Shown piece after piece: positions 1 to 9,106 of a DNA stretch of 64,000 nt (positions are counted from its first letter, which is position 1; the number at the start of each line of letters is the position of its first letter). The translations under genes and the position numbers were made by a program. Under the pieces are notes generated by a model that saw nothing but the letters and a program-made list of their open reading frames with translations, had not been told where the DNA came from and made no database searches. The DNA lies in the NCBI GenBank assembly GCA_024234995.1, contig JACKNF010000001.1:434001-498000 (forward strand), in the 5' to 3' direction. Source of the DNA: Gammaproteobacteria bacterium (GTDB taxonomy: Bacteria > Pseudomonadota > Gammaproteobacteria > Competibacterales > Competibacteraceae).

Positions 1-3000
1 ATGCCGTTATGTTGAATGGAATGATCAGCAAAGTGCAGCCGAATTCCCACGGTCCCAATGTTTTTCTTTTCCTTGAATAAAGCAAGGCATCGATCAACAG
101 CGTCATTAAGAAGTTTAATATCATTGTTACAAAAAAGAAGATGACTGCTCTTTTTTGCAAGGTGATTTCTTACAACATGGTTATTGATTTTGGCAAAATT
201 GTAATAATCGTATTCGACAACTTTAATTCCACTCAAATTAGATTTTCTATTCAGATTTTTTATCCATTCCGCAAGTTTCTGTTTATTTTCCGAAGTAGAG
301 CCTGTGTCAGCAATGATGATCTCATATCGTGTGATGTGGGTATGATCGATGATTGATTGCAAGCAATCGATCAGTAGATCAATTTTATCTTTTGTGGGAA
401 TAATGATTGAAACCAGCGAATGACTTGTATTGAATTTCCTGATCGTCGATGTGTCGTATTCGGTTTTTTCCGGCTTTATTCCACATGGGAGTGCGTTTTC
501 ATAGATACTCGAAAATACCAATCTATTTTTATTCCATTCTTCATTAGGGTTTCCGTATGACTTATGTGTTATATCAATGTCAAAAACAACCCCCACCTTG
601 ACACCCGCCAAGTGGTTTGCAAAAACAAATGAAACATCATAATAATGAAAACCTTTAAATCTCTCATCAAACGGCTTTCGGATTCTATTTTTATCCACGG
701 CAATGAAAACCCCATCTAAACATACACATTGGATAGGGTGATCATAAAAGTTGGAGTAAACACTGTCGACAATCTTTCCATTGATTTCGTGCTTAATTCT
801 ACCAATCATCCTGTTGTCCATTGCCCACCACTTTTCGGCATTTCCATGATCATCTTTGATTAAATCAGTTGTACCCGCGATACCTAATATCCCATAATTG
901 GTATTTTGAAAACTCTTCAGCAGCGTTTCTCCCCAATGGTCATTATTAAAAATAATATCGTCATGGATAAAAACGACAAAATTATACTTTGATTCCTGTA
1001 GTCCTCGGTTATAAAGTTCAGTGAGTGAAAAATTCCCTGAATTGGCATAAGGGATGATTTGGACGTCCTGAACACCTACGGTATTCCTGATATGATCAAT
1101 AAACTGGGGATCAATTTTCCGGGTACTAAAAACAATGGATAACCCTAGTGGCAGGTCACGACATATATTAAATTTAATAGATTCCTGACTTATTAAGGAA
1201 TTTTCACCAAAAGTCATGTCATCATTTAAGTCATTGCTCGTCAAATTTGCATAGTGATCGAGTCCAGTAGATACACTACCATGATGAATACTAACAATCT
1301 GTGGTAAATGGCTATGAGTTACACCCATATCTAAAAAACGTTCCCATAAATCCCAGTCTGCTGGATAATGATATTGCCATGCATTGCGGTTATATCGAAA
1401 ATTTTTAAGCGAGGCATGATAAATTGAGGAAATTCTTGATATACGCCCAAGAGCAGGCTGTTTATTGCCAATAATAATTTTATGATCTGTATCTGATAAA
1501 AATAGAGTTTGTCCATGAACCCATTCAGATCTGGTTTGTATGGCTACGTTTAATAAGCTGCTAATATGATAATTTAAAAATTCATCATCATCGTCCAGGT
1601 GACAAATCCAAGCGCCTCTAGCTAATCGCAAACCAAAATTTATTGGCTTAGTACCTGCGGAATACCATAATGGTCCAATCCTGTTAGGATACTGACCTCT
1701 TTTTTTTAGGTTATAAAAAAATATGCGCTTGTCAGTAATTCCTTTGATAAGGGTACGACAATTATCCTCATCCATTGCGTCACCGATAATAATGAGCTCC
1801 CAGTTTTTATAATCCTGGTTTAAAACTGACGGAATGGTGCGTTCAATAATAATTTTTGCTCGATTGAATGTAGGAATGATTACGCTAACCAGTGGATTCA
1901 TTTCTTGAAAAGCCTTTTCATAAGCATGGCTTTTTCTGATTAGATGTAACCTTTCAGTATCTCGATGATATAGTTTCTTTTTCTTAATATCCCTCAAGTC
2001 GTAAAAGAAATCACTTTGAAATGCCACTAGCGCATCTCTTATTTTAAGCAATTTTTTAAGATTCTTATTTTCTAGTGCTAAGGAATTGTAATGATCTGAG
2101 TCGATCGTATTTATAATGTCAGATAAATCTATAGTTTCAGAAATTAATTTAAGGCGAGGTAACATTTGTGCATCAATATTAAAAATCCGCTTCATAGCAT
2201 GTTGTCCTTTCCAAGACAACACGTAAAGCTTCTCTGGAGATTTATAGTAATTAATAATCAGGCGAGCTATTTCATCTACATTCCGTGAGATCAAAACTAT
2301 TTCTTCTCTATCTTTGAATGCAATATTCATATTTAAAATATCTGTACAGAACACTGCAACCCCACAAAGCCCTGCTTCAACACAAGCGCCTGTCGGAAAA
2401 CCGTCAAACGCACCTGGTCCAAGCAAATATGGTGCGTTTGGGGAAAGGATAATATCCATACTTCTGTAAAATCCCGGAAAAAAACTTGCGTTTTTCATTC
2501 CATGGAAATGGATAATATCTTTCATTGAAGAAGGTATTTCAATATCCTGTTGTGAAAACGATCCAACAACGTGAAACTGTATATCTGGATAATGAGGTAC
2601 TAATTTTTTAACCACTTCGATAAACAGATCGTAACCTTTATCAAGACCTTTTTTCATATACTTAAATGCTACAAAGCATATATCAAATGTTGATTTATTT
2701 TTTTGATAATAATTTTTAGGGAATGTATTTCGACAAAGCTGATCCGAAAGCAGTGGAGCGCCATAAATAAACTCTATTTTTTCTTTACCACAAAAGTTTT
2801 TTTCTAATAAATAGTCATATGTTTTTTTCATAGTAACAATGACTTTTCTAAAAAGATTTGACGCAAAAACTGCCCTTAATTTTCTATCACTTTCCAGTTG
2901 ATTAATTTCAAAGCCACCTCCCGGATAGAGCGTAAAAATAAATGGTATTTTTTCTTTTTCAATTTTATCGAGAAAATAGTAAGCATTATTAATAAAAATC

Positions 3001-3974
3001 ATATAAATGAGTTGTGCATTTAATGGGCGCCATGTTTTAAATGGAATAACTCTATCCTTAAATTGTGGATAAATTATCTCATATTCTTTAATAACTTCAT
3101 CATGGGTTCTTTCCTCCATGACAGCAGGAAATGCTGTTGCTGTTGAGTGGATTTTCGCATCTGGATATGCTGACAGATAGGTATTGAATTCTGCAATGCG
3201 GAAAGCTGAAAGAAGATGTGGGTAAATATCATCTAATACGATTAAACTGCTTTTTTTAATATTAGCTCCTGTAAATTTTAGCGAATTGAGATTTTGTGAA
3301 ATATCGTCAAATATCAACCCTTTAAAAGACGATTCACAAAAAACAGCAAAATCATTCAGTTGGTCAATTTTTTTGTAGAGAAGTCTCATCTTACTCTGTA
3401 GCAGCCTATATGCCGGCTCTACAGAATTCCATGATATATCATCGAGAACGATAAAGCCCCCTGTATTAAGTTTTGGTAAGTAACAATCAATATCTTCCAT
3501 TACCTTTTTAGTATCATGATTACCATCAATATGAATCAAATCAAAGCGAATATTTAGCTCATCAAACCAAAGACTTGCTTGAGATGATGTCTTTCTAACC
3601 AAAATACAATGTGATTTTAATTCGAACTCGTTGTTCAGGCTATCGACTGACTTAAAAATCTCTTCGAAATTAGTAGCCTTAACGAACTCATCTATTTTTT
3701 CCTTCAATTCAATATTGTCGTTCTCTGCGGCCTCAAGGGCATTCCACGGATCAACCCCATATACCACGCCGCCAGATCCATGTTTGTGTGCAATGGCTTG
3801 GGGAAATAGTGATCGTCCTCGATATACCCCAATATCAATAGTTACTTTAAGATTGAACTCACTAATCAGCCAAGCCATCACCGAAGCCTTATGCAGACTA
3901 CATCCGCCACCAAAATCTATTGGAATTTGTTGAAGAACTGTTGTAATTTCTGCAAACATCTCATTATTATTCAT
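1..3974 (-). CDS. Giant multi-domain methyltransferase/glycosyltransferase (C-terminus beyond window)
   Basis: An uninterrupted reading frame runs from ATG at 3974 (preceded by GGAGAA) to the left edge, at least 1324 codons. The first ~230 residues are a class I SAM-methyltransferase fold: motif I TIDIGVYRGRS, then LIHIDGNHD and GGFIVLDDI. Residues ~260-620 resemble a GT4 glycosyltransferase, with DICFVAFKYMKKGLDKGYDLF, IHFHGMK and GACVEAGLCGVAVF. A GT2 domain starts at residue 692 (PLVSVIIPTFNRAKI, HLDDDDE). A second GT2-like part lies near 940-1150 (VVFIHDDIIF), and a third GT2 from ~1186 (SLVSIIIPTKDKIDLLID, ADTGSTSENK, FCNNDIKLLND). The likely role is synthesis and methyl-decoration of a cell-surface glycan. 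Base composition is much more AT-rich than the neighbouring glycan genes, suggesting acquisition. Domain types are fairly sure; substrates are unknown. Confidence 0.85.
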   Translation of the reverse strand, partial: MNNNEMFAEITTVLQQIPIDFGGGCSLHKASVMAWLISEFNLKVTIDIGVYRGRSLFPQAIAHKHGSGGVVYGVDPWNALEAAENDNIELKEKIDEFVKATNFEEIFKSVDSLNNEFELKSHCILVRKTSSQASLWFDELNIRFDLIHIDGNHDTKKVMEDIDCYLPKLNTGGFIVLDDISWNSVEPAYRLLQSKMRLLYKKIDQLNDFAVFCESSFKGLIFDDISQNLNSLKFTGANIKKSSLIVLDDIYPHLLSAFRIAEFNTYLSAYPDAKIHSTATAFPAVMEERTHDEVIKEYEIIYPQFKDRVIPFKTWRPLNAQLIYMIFINNAYYFLDKIEKEKIPFIFTLYPGGGFEINQLESDRKLRAVFASNLFRKVIVTMKKTYDYLLEKNFCGKEKIEFIYGAPLLSDQLCRNTFPKNYYQKNKSTFDICFVAFKYMKKGLDKGYDLFIEVVKKLVPHYPDIQFHVVGSFSQQDIEIPSSMKDIIHFHGMKNASFFPGFYRSMDIILSPNAPYLLGPGAFDGFPTGACVEAGLCGVAVFCTDILNMNIAFKDREEIVLISRNVDEIARLIINYYKSPEKLYVLSWKGQHAMKRIFNIDAQMLPRLKLISETIDLSDIINTIDSDHYNSLALENKNLKKLLKIRDALVAFQSDFFYDLRDIKKKKLYHRDTERLHLIRKSHAYEKAFQEMNPLVSVIIPTFNRAKIIIERTIPSVLNQDYKNWELIIIGDAMDEDNCRTLIKGITDKRIFFYNLKKRGQYPNRIGPLWYSAGTKPINFGLRLARGAWICHLDDDDEFLNYHISSLLNVAIQTRSEWVHGQTLFLSDTDHKIIIGNKQPALGRISRISSIYHASLKNFRYNRNAWQYHYPADWDLWERFLDMGVTHSHLPQIVSIHHGSVSTGLDHYANLTSNDLNDDMTFGENSLISQESIKFNICRDLPLGLSIVFSTRKIDPQFIDHIRNTVGVQDVQIIPYANSGNFSLTELYNRGLQESKYNFVVFIHDDIIFNNDHWGETLLKSFQNTNYGILGIAGTTDLIKDDHGNAEKWWAMDNRMIGRIKHEINGKIVDSVYSNFYDHPIQCVCLDGVFIAVDKNRIRKPFDERFKGFHYYDVSFVFANHLAGVKVGVVFDIDITHKSYGNPNEEWNKNRLVFSSIYENALPCGIKPEKTEYDTSTIRKFNTSHSLVSIIIPTKDKIDLLIDCLQSIIDHTHITRYEIIIADTGSTSENKQKLAEWIKNLNRKSNLSGIKVVEYDYYNFAKINNHVVRNHLAKKSSHLLFCNNDIKLLNDAVDRCLALFKEKKNIGTVGIRLHFADHSIQHNG

Positions 3975-4020
3975 GGTTGTTCTCCTTATAATTTAGTTGG
4001 GCCATAAATCGAAAAAATAT

Positions 4021-4162
4021 GGTTCTTCGCGGGTTCTTGTGGAGGCAGCCGATTGAGGGGCAGCTCGTGGCTCCAACTCATTGAGTTTGAAAGATGCAAT
4101 GCCGGCTTGGGGTGCTGACCTTGGCCCAGAAGCCCACATTCCACAGAAACCCGCGAAGAACC
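4021..4162. repeat. Small inverted-repeat element (MITE-like), intact copy
   Basis: A 142-bp element bounded by imperfect 22-bp inverted repeats: GGTTCTTCGCGGGTTCTTGTGG at the left, and the reverse complement of 4141-4162 (two differences) at the right. It has no coding capacity. A related copy lies at 6053-6338; their interiors align, for example around GAAAGATGCAATGCCGGCTT here. The two copies flank the acetyltransferase-aminotransferase gene pair. It fills most of the gap between the two minus-strand genes. A non-autonomous transposon or REP-like repeat are the two readings. Confidence 0.7.
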
Positions 4163-4182
4163 CAAAAATTATTATGAATCAA

Positions 4183-4764
4183 TTACAAATCAAGAGATCG
4201 GGAACTGCTGGCTAAATAAAGTTTTTCCAACTCCAATAGTCGCTGACTCCTTGACTTTATCCGCTTCAACGGTGAACCGGCATAAATCCCAAAAGGTTCT
4301 AAGCTTTTCGCCACCAAGCACAATGCGCCGACCGCCGTTCCCTCACCAATCGTGACCCCAGGTAGAATCACTGACCCTGAGCCAATAATGACATGCCGCT
4401 CCAATACTACGGGACGATAATCTACATGAGTAAATGCTTCGGGAATCGTGGGATTTGTCATCGATTCGCCGCTGTAGTCGTCACTTGAGGAGTAAATACT
4501 TACTCGGCTGGAGAGATTACAGAAATCATATAATTCAATCTGCCCTTTCCCAATCAGCGAGCACATCACAGCAATATGCACGTTGCGACCGACCTGAATG
4601 CCACCCTCGCCTGCAGACAGCACACAGAAATCATCAATCCGGCTCTGGGCTCCCAGTGAAATCCGTGATGCGCCATAAATCGAGGCTTTGGTAGAGACCT
4701 TTACATTCTCTCCAACCGATAAAAATCCTATTTCGTGCAGTGCATCAGGACTATAAAAACTCAC
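4183..4764 (-). CDS. Hexapeptide-repeat sugar O/N-acetyltransferase
   Basis: A left-handed beta-helix acyltransferase of the WcaF/maltose-acetyltransferase type, likely acetylating a sugar of the surface glycan with acetyl-CoA. The repeats are visible in SVGENVKVSTKASIYGA, GAQSRIDDFC and RHVIIGSGSVILPGVTIGEG, followed by the usual C-terminal AGSPLKRIK. I chose GTG at 4764 because AGGAG (4776-4772) sits 7 bases upstream and the protein then begins SFYSPDALHEIGF, as in relatives; an ATG at 4785 lacks such a site. It overlaps the end of the upstream aminotransferase gene by 14 bases, so the two are translationally linked. An amino sugar made by the aminotransferase may be its substrate, which is inference. 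Confidence 0.8.
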   Translation of the reverse strand: MSFYSPDALHEIGFLSVGENVKVSTKASIYGASRISLGAQSRIDDFCVLSAGEGGIQVGRNVHIAVMCSLIGKGQIELYDFCNLSSRVSIYSSSDDYSGESMTNPTIPEAFTHVDYRPVVLERHVIIGSGSVILPGVTIGEGTAVGALCLVAKSLEPFGIYAGSPLKRIKSRSQRLLELEKLYLASSSRSLDL

Positions 4765-5959
4765 GGCAACACTCCTGATAACCAACTTTCTTTGAGTATG
4801 AAAGAATATTAAAAATATCCGCTATAGTCTCTATCTGGCTTTCATCAACCGTTGCTCCGGTCGGCAAAACAATCACCCGATCGGCCACAGTAGCAGTATT
4901 CGGCAGCAATAATCCTACATGAGGATAAAACGCTCGATAGGGCAACATATTATGGCAACCTGGCCAGAAATAACGCCGGGCCAGCACGTTTTCTGCTTGG
5001 AGCGCATGAACGATCTCGTCGCGGCTCACCGGAAACGCCTCCCCTACCTCGACCACCACATACTGGTAGTTATTTTGCTCGCAGTCGTCATACGCTAATA
5101 CTGATAAGCCTTCAATGGCATTCAACCGCTGGGAATACAGCACATGGTTCCGGCGATTCACCGCAACAAACTCATCAACGGCATCAAGATTCACTAATCC
5201 CATCGCCGCCGCCATCTCGGTCATCTTGCCGTTGGTGCCGGGATAAATCACGTTGTCGTAGCCCGAAAATCCGAAGTTCTTCATTAGGCGCATCTTCACA
5301 GCCAAGTCCTCGTTATCGGTGATCACCGCCCCACCCTCGAAGGTATTGAAGAACTTAGTCGCATGGAAACTGAACACTGCGCACTCGCCAAAAGCTCCAA
5401 TCGGTACGCCGTCATGAGTGCAACCAAAGGCATGCGAGGCATCGAACAGCAATTTCAGCTCGTGTTCTTCCGCTACCGCCTGCAGCTCTATCACTGGGCA
5501 TCCGCGCCCCCATAGATGCACGCCCAAGATACCGGTGGTTCGTGGCGTAATCATCCGCCGCACTGCTTCGGGATCAAGGTTATGGGTTTGCAGATCGATA
5601 TCCGCAAATACTGGAGTAATCTCCTGCCATTGCAGTGCGTGCGCCGTCGCAATAAAGGTATAGGACGGCACGATCACTTCACCTTTCAACTCCAGCGCTC
5701 GGATCGCAATCTCCAGCGCAATCGTGCCGTTGCACATCGCCACGCAATGCGTGACGCCCAGGAATTCTGCCAGTCGCCGTTCAAATTCCTGTACCAGCGG
5801 CCCGTTATTGCTCAACCAGCGCCGGTCAAAAATAGCATTAGCATAGGCCAGAAATGCTTCCCGGCTACCCAGGTTGGGCCGACCGACATGCAATGGCTCC
5901 GCAAACGCTGGTGATGCGCCAAACAAAGCCAGATCATGAAGAGACTTAAGTTGTTTCAT
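4751..5959 (-). CDS. DegT/DnrJ/EryC1-family sugar aminotransferase
   Basis: A 402-residue PLP-dependent aminotransferase that converts a nucleotide-linked keto sugar to an amino sugar. The family's features are present: the N-terminal RWLSNNGPLVQEFERRLAEFLG, the VIVPSYTFIATAHA segment, LLFDASHAFG with the PLP-binding Asp, and SFHATKFFNTFEGGAV carrying the Schiff-base lysine. Length is normal. It forms a pair with the downstream acetyltransferase (14-base overlap). No clear Shine-Dalgarno precedes the ATG. The exact sugar (for example 3- or 4-amino-deoxyhexose) cannot be told from sequence. Confidence 0.9.
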   Translation of the reverse strand: MKQLKSLHDLALFGASPAFAEPLHVGRPNLGSREAFLAYANAIFDRRWLSNNGPLVQEFERRLAEFLGVTHCVAMCNGTIALEIAIRALELKGEVIVPSYTFIATAHALQWQEITPVFADIDLQTHNLDPEAVRRMITPRTTGILGVHLWGRGCPVIELQAVAEEHELKLLFDASHAFGCTHDGVPIGAFGECAVFSFHATKFFNTFEGGAVITDNEDLAVKMRLMKNFGFSGYDNVIYPGTNGKMTEMAAAMGLVNLDAVDEFVAVNRRNHVLYSQRLNAIEGLSVLAYDDCEQNNYQYVVVEVGEAFPVSRDEIVHALQAENVLARRYFWPGCHNMLPYRAFYPHVGLLLPNTATVADRVIVLPTGATVDESQIETIADIFNILSYSKKVGYQECCREFL

Positions 5960-6052
5960 GGAGATCAGTCGCCACGCAACACACGCATTGTTATGTTCAA
6001 CGAATGGTATTCCAGATTGTGATATGGCTTTATGCCGAACTGAAAATTTTTG

Positions 6053-6338
6053 GGTTCTTCGCGGGTTCTTGCAGCAATTCCCGGTCTCTTTCCTAGTCTT
6101 TGATTGGTAATGGCTTTTTCTAAAAAATTTATCAGTGTTTAATAAAAAATATATTTATAAATCATTTAGATGGGCAAAAGAGACCGGGAATTGCTGGGGT
6201 TCTTGTGAAGCCAGCCAGACCGGAAACCGACTATAAAGCTAACCGATTAATCTGAAAAGATGCGAAACCGGCTTCCATCCGGATCGGTAGGTCATAATCT
6301 ACTTTGTGAGATCAATTCCACAAAAACCTCAAAGAATC
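6053..6338. repeat. Second copy of the small inverted-repeat element, interrupted
   Basis: The left end repeats GGTTCTTCGCGGGTTCTTG of the copy at 4021. After the nested insertion the same element continues (GGTTCTTGTGAAGCCAGCC, then GAAAAGATGCGAAACCGGCTT) and ends with a decayed right terminus near TTCCACAAAAACCTCAAAGAATC. Without the insert and its duplication it is about 152 bp, close to the 142 bp of the other copy. The 506-base gap between the aminotransferase gene and the antitoxin remnant is mostly this composite repeat. Confidence 0.65.
6072..6196. mobile_element. Nested 125-bp non-autonomous element with 9-bp target duplication
   Basis: Perfect 20-bp terminal inverted repeats, CAGCAATTCCCGGTCTCTTT at 6072-6091 and its reverse complement at 6177-6196, enclose an AT-rich core without coding capacity. 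The element is flanked by GGGTTCTTG at 6063-6071 and again at 6197-6205. The uninterrupted repeat copy at 4021 contains this 9-mer once at the equivalent position, so the duplication is a true target-site duplication. A 9-bp duplication fits several transposase families; I see no transposase in the window. Confidence 0.8.
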
Positions 6339-6480
6339 TTTTTAATCATAATATATTCAATTAGTTACATATTGATCAGTAGGTTTTTTTAGCTTGTAAG
6401 GATGAAGCTAATGATTGTTTATCGCGGCATCGTCCATATATTATGACCATAAAGTCATCTTAAGAATGAGCGTCATCATC
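6339..6480. other. AT-rich intergenic stretch
   Basis: AT-rich sequence between the interrupted repeat and the antitoxin remnant. It has no recognisable gene; it probably holds whatever promoter the remnant once used, but I cannot place a convincing -35/-10 pair. Confidence 0.4.
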
Positions 6481-6766
6481 ATGTGTACAGCCCCCGTCAT
6501 TGAGGTAAAATCGCATGTTTCGGCGCTGTTGGCAGCGGTGGAGGCTGGTGAAGAGATTGCAATTACCCGCCATGAGCGTTCAGTGGCTCAGTTGATTCCC
6601 CCGCCAGTCCAAACGGCTGCTGATGCGTTTCGGCCCTTATGGGCCAGCGAAACCCTCGACAGATTTTAATTTGGCCGTTCCCGAGGATTCTCCGCCAGAA
6701 TCTGTGGCAGCTTTCGATCGAGTGGCGTTGCAACCTTCACGAATTTGCGCGTGTACCAGGACTTAA
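6481..6766 (+). pseudogene. Phd/YefM-type antitoxin, frameshifted, without a toxin partner
   Basis: From ATG 6481 the frame reads MCTAPVIEVKSHVSALL, VEAGEEIAITRHE and VAQLIPP, typical of Phd-family antitoxins that neutralise a PIN or Doc toxin and repress their own operon. It stops at TAA 6667-6669. Dropping one base near 6661 would continue ETLD as DFNLAVPEDSPPESVAAFDR, a normal Phd-like C-terminus, running to TAA at 6764. This points to a single-base insertion or a sequencing error. No toxin gene follows; the next gene is a glycosyltransferase. ATG at 6466 is an alternative start. Confidence 0.65.
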
Positions 6767-6809
6767 AATTGAAAATTGGCTCTGATGCGTTGCGCTCATC
6801 ATCCCTGCC

Positions 6810-7514
6810 ATGACCATCGCTGACCGCCCCATCGCGCTAATTCCCGCCCATAACGAAGCCGCCACGGCCGGTACAATCGTTGCGCAAGTCCGGGAATTAT
6901 GGAACTGTCCGGTCGTGGTCATTGACGATTGCAGCACCGACGCCACTGCCCAAGCCGCCCGCACAGCCGGCGCCACCGTCCTGCCGCTGACCATTCAACT
7001 CGGAGCCTGGGGCGCGATGCAAACCGGCCTGCGCTACGCCTTGCGCCAGGGCTACCGCACCGCTATCACCCTCGACGCCGACGGCCAGCATGAACCGGAA
7101 AGCATCGGCGCGCTGCTTGAACCCCTCGCCAGCGGCCAGACCGATGTCAGCATCGGCGCTTTTCCAGAACGGGCCAGCCGCGCCCGCCGTTTGGCTTGGC
7201 GCTATTTTCGCGGCTTGACCGGACTGCAAATCGAAGACATCACCTCCGGCTTTCGCGCCTACAATCACGCCGCCATGCGCATCCTGGCCTCCGGCGAGGC
7301 CAGCCTGTTCGATTACCAAGATGTCGGCGTGTTATTGTTGCTACGCCGTCAAGGTCTGCGGATCGTGGAGGTGCCCGTCCCCATGCAACGGCGCGCCAAT
7401 GGCGCGTCACGTATCTTCCGCTCCTGGCGGGTTGTGGGAAAATACATGCTGCAAACCAGTCTGCTCTGCATCGCCCGGGCCGGCTACTACCCCCGGCCAC
7501 TGGTTGACGATTAA
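6810..7514 (+). CDS. GT2 glycosyltransferase, polyprenyl-phosphate sugar synthase type
   Basis: A 234-residue GT-A enzyme resembling dolichyl/undecaprenyl-phosphate mannose or glucose synthases. It has IALIPAHNEAATAGTIV at the start, VVVIDDCSTDAT, the DxD-like TLDADGQHEPE and EDITSGFRAYN. There is no C-terminal membrane domain. It would transfer a sugar from a nucleotide donor to a lipid phosphate at the inner face of the membrane. It begins a three-gene rightward unit with the DUF2304 protein (9-base gap) and a GT4 enzyme. No Shine-Dalgarno is obvious before the ATG. Confidence 0.85.
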   Translation: MTIADRPIALIPAHNEAATAGTIVAQVRELWNCPVVVIDDCSTDATAQAARTAGATVLPLTIQLGAWGAMQTGLRYALRQGYRTAITLDADGQHEPESIGALLEPLASGQTDVSIGAFPERASRARRLAWRYFRGLTGLQIEDITSGFRAYNHAAMRILASGEASLFDYQDVGVLLLLRRQGLRIVEVPVPMQRRANGASRIFRSWRVVGKYMLQTSLLCIARAGYYPRPLVDD

Positions 7515-7523
7515 TCTTCTACC

Positions 7524-7907
7524 ATGATCACGTACCAAATCACCTCGATGGCGATGGGGATTACCATTGCTGTCGTTATCCTCTACCTGGTTCGCCGCGA
7601 TCACCTGCATGGTTCTTACGCCATCTGGTGGATCGGCGCGGCGATCACCATCGGTCTCCTGGGATTCTTCCCCCGCTTCTTCGATTATCTGGCGCTCTAT
7701 GTTGGGGTTAGCTATCCACCGGTTCTGGCGATTGTGCTGGGCTTTGGCATGCTATTGGTGAAAATTCTGACGATGGATCTGGAACGCTCCCGGCAGGAAC
7801 GGTTAATCCGCCGGTTAGCGCAACGGCTGGCCATGCTGGAGGCGCAGGGGCCGCTCAACGGCGCATCGTCCTCTTCTCCTCCTTATAAGACGGAGACGGA
7901 AGAATGA
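7524..7907 (+). CDS. DUF2304-family small membrane protein
   Basis: 127 residues with three predicted membrane segments (about residues 5-24, 31-49 and 58-84), followed by a charged, coiled-coil-prone tail (MDLERSRQERLIRRLAQRLAMLEAQ). This is the layout of DUF2304 proteins, which commonly sit beside dolichyl-phosphate-mannose-synthase-like GT2 genes, as here. It probably anchors or assists the upstream soluble GT2 enzyme, which is inference. It overlaps the next gene by 4 bases (ATGA). Confidence 0.8.
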   Translation: MITYQITSMAMGITIAVVILYLVRRDHLHGSYAIWWIGAAITIGLLGFFPRFFDYLALYVGVSYPPVLAIVLGFGMLLVKILTMDLERSRQERLIRRLAQRLAMLEAQGPLNGASSSSPPYKTETEE

Positions 7908-9106
7908 AGGCAATGCGTGTTCTGCACATTGGCAAGTTCTATCCGCCCTTCGCCGGTGGCATTGAACACTTCCTGGCCGACCTGCTGCCAGCGCTCAACC
8001 GGCAAGGCGTCATCGCGGCGGCGCTGGTCCACGATGAACAACCGCGCCGGGGCGGCCAACAGCCCCTTCCTGGCGATCATCCGCCGGTCTACCGCGCTCC
8101 TTGCTACGGACGGCTGCTCTATGCGCCGGTCAGCCCGGCATTTCCGTTCTGGCTAAACCGGGTGATCCGGGAATTCCAGCCGGACCTGCTGCACCTGCAT
8201 CTGCCCAATACCTCCGCATTCTGGGCATGGATGGTTCCGGCCGCCCGGCGATTGCCATGGGTGGTTCACTGGCACGCCGATGTGGTCGCCTCGGCCATTG
8301 ACCGGCGTATGGCGTTGGCTTACCGGCTGTACCGGCCGTTTGAACAGCGCCTGCTCGCCGCCAGCCAAGCGATCATTGCCACCTCGCCCCCCTATCTGGA
8401 GGCCAGCGCCGCGCTGGCTCCTTGGCGCGCGCGCTGCCATATCGTCCCTCTGGGTCTTGACCCTGCGCGCATCGCTGACCCCGGTCCGGCAGCGCGGGAA
8501 CGCGCCGAAGCTGGATGGGGAAGAACCAGCGCATTCCGCATCCTGGCCATTGGCCGCCTGACTTATTACAAAGGTCACGACATTCTCATCCGCGCCGCCG
8601 CCGCGTTGCCGGATACCCGTGTTCTGATCGTTGGAACCGGCGAACATCGCGACCGCCTAGCCGCCTTGATTCAGTCGTTGAATCTGAACGGACGGGTGCA
8701 TCTGCCCGGCTTCCAGCCTGAGGCTGATTTGAACGCTCTTTTGGCCTGTTGCGATGTGCTGTGCCTGCCCTCGTTGGAGCGCACTGAGGCATTTGGACTG
8801 GTGCTGCTCGAAGCGATGCGCTTCGGCAAGCCGGTCGTCGTCAGCGATATTCCCGGTTCCGGCCCCGGCTGGGTGGTCAGCCAGGCGGACCACGGTGTGC
8901 CTGTTCCGCCGGGCGATCCCAATGCCCTGGCGATGGCGCTTCGGGAGCTGCAACACAACCCGGCGCAACGAACCGCGCGCGGTCAGGCGGGTCTGACCGC
9001 GCTGCGGGAGCAATTCGGTATTGAGCCGGTGGCGGCGGCGATCACCGGTCTGTATCGCCAATTGATGCCTGGCTGCCATGCTCCTGGCGCGTTGAACCCG
9101 CCATGA
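7904..9106 (+). CDS. GT4-family glycosyltransferase
   Basis: 400 residues with the GT-B fold. The N-terminal part has MRVLHIGKFYPPFAGGIEHFLADLL. The C-terminal domain starts near FRILAIGRLTYYKGHDILI and holds LPGFQPEADLNALLACCDVLCLPS and the donor-binding segment TEAFGLVLLEAMRFGKPVV with the E-x7-E arrangement. It transfers a nucleotide-activated sugar, probably to the surface-glycan precursor. It is last in the rightward trio, and its end overlaps the end of the opposing membrane-protein gene by 65 bases. Confidence 0.88.
   Translation: MKAMRVLHIGKFYPPFAGGIEHFLADLLPALNRQGVIAAALVHDEQPRRGGQQPLPGDHPPVYRAPCYGRLLYAPVSPAFPFWLNRVIREFQPDLLHLHLPNTSAFWAWMVPAARRLPWVVHWHADVVASAIDRRMALAYRLYRPFEQRLLAASQAIIATSPPYLEASAALAPWRARCHIVPLGLDPARIADPGPAARERAEAGWGRTSAFRILAIGRLTYYKGHDILIRAAAALPDTRVLIVGTGEHRDRLAALIQSLNLNGRVHLPGFQPEADLNALLACCDVLCLPSLERTEAFGLVLLEAMRFGKPVVVSDIPGSGPGWVVSQADHGVPVPPGDPNALAMALRELQHNPAQRTARGQAGLTALREQFGIEPVAAAITGLYRQLMPGCHAPGALNPP

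Noticed and set aside
3631..3933. Plus-strand frame of 100 codons
   Set aside because: It lies antisense within the methyltransferase part of the long minus-strand gene and shows no family features.
6897..7319. Minus-strand frame of 140 codons
   Set aside because: It is the complement of the GT2 gene at 6810 and follows from high GC.
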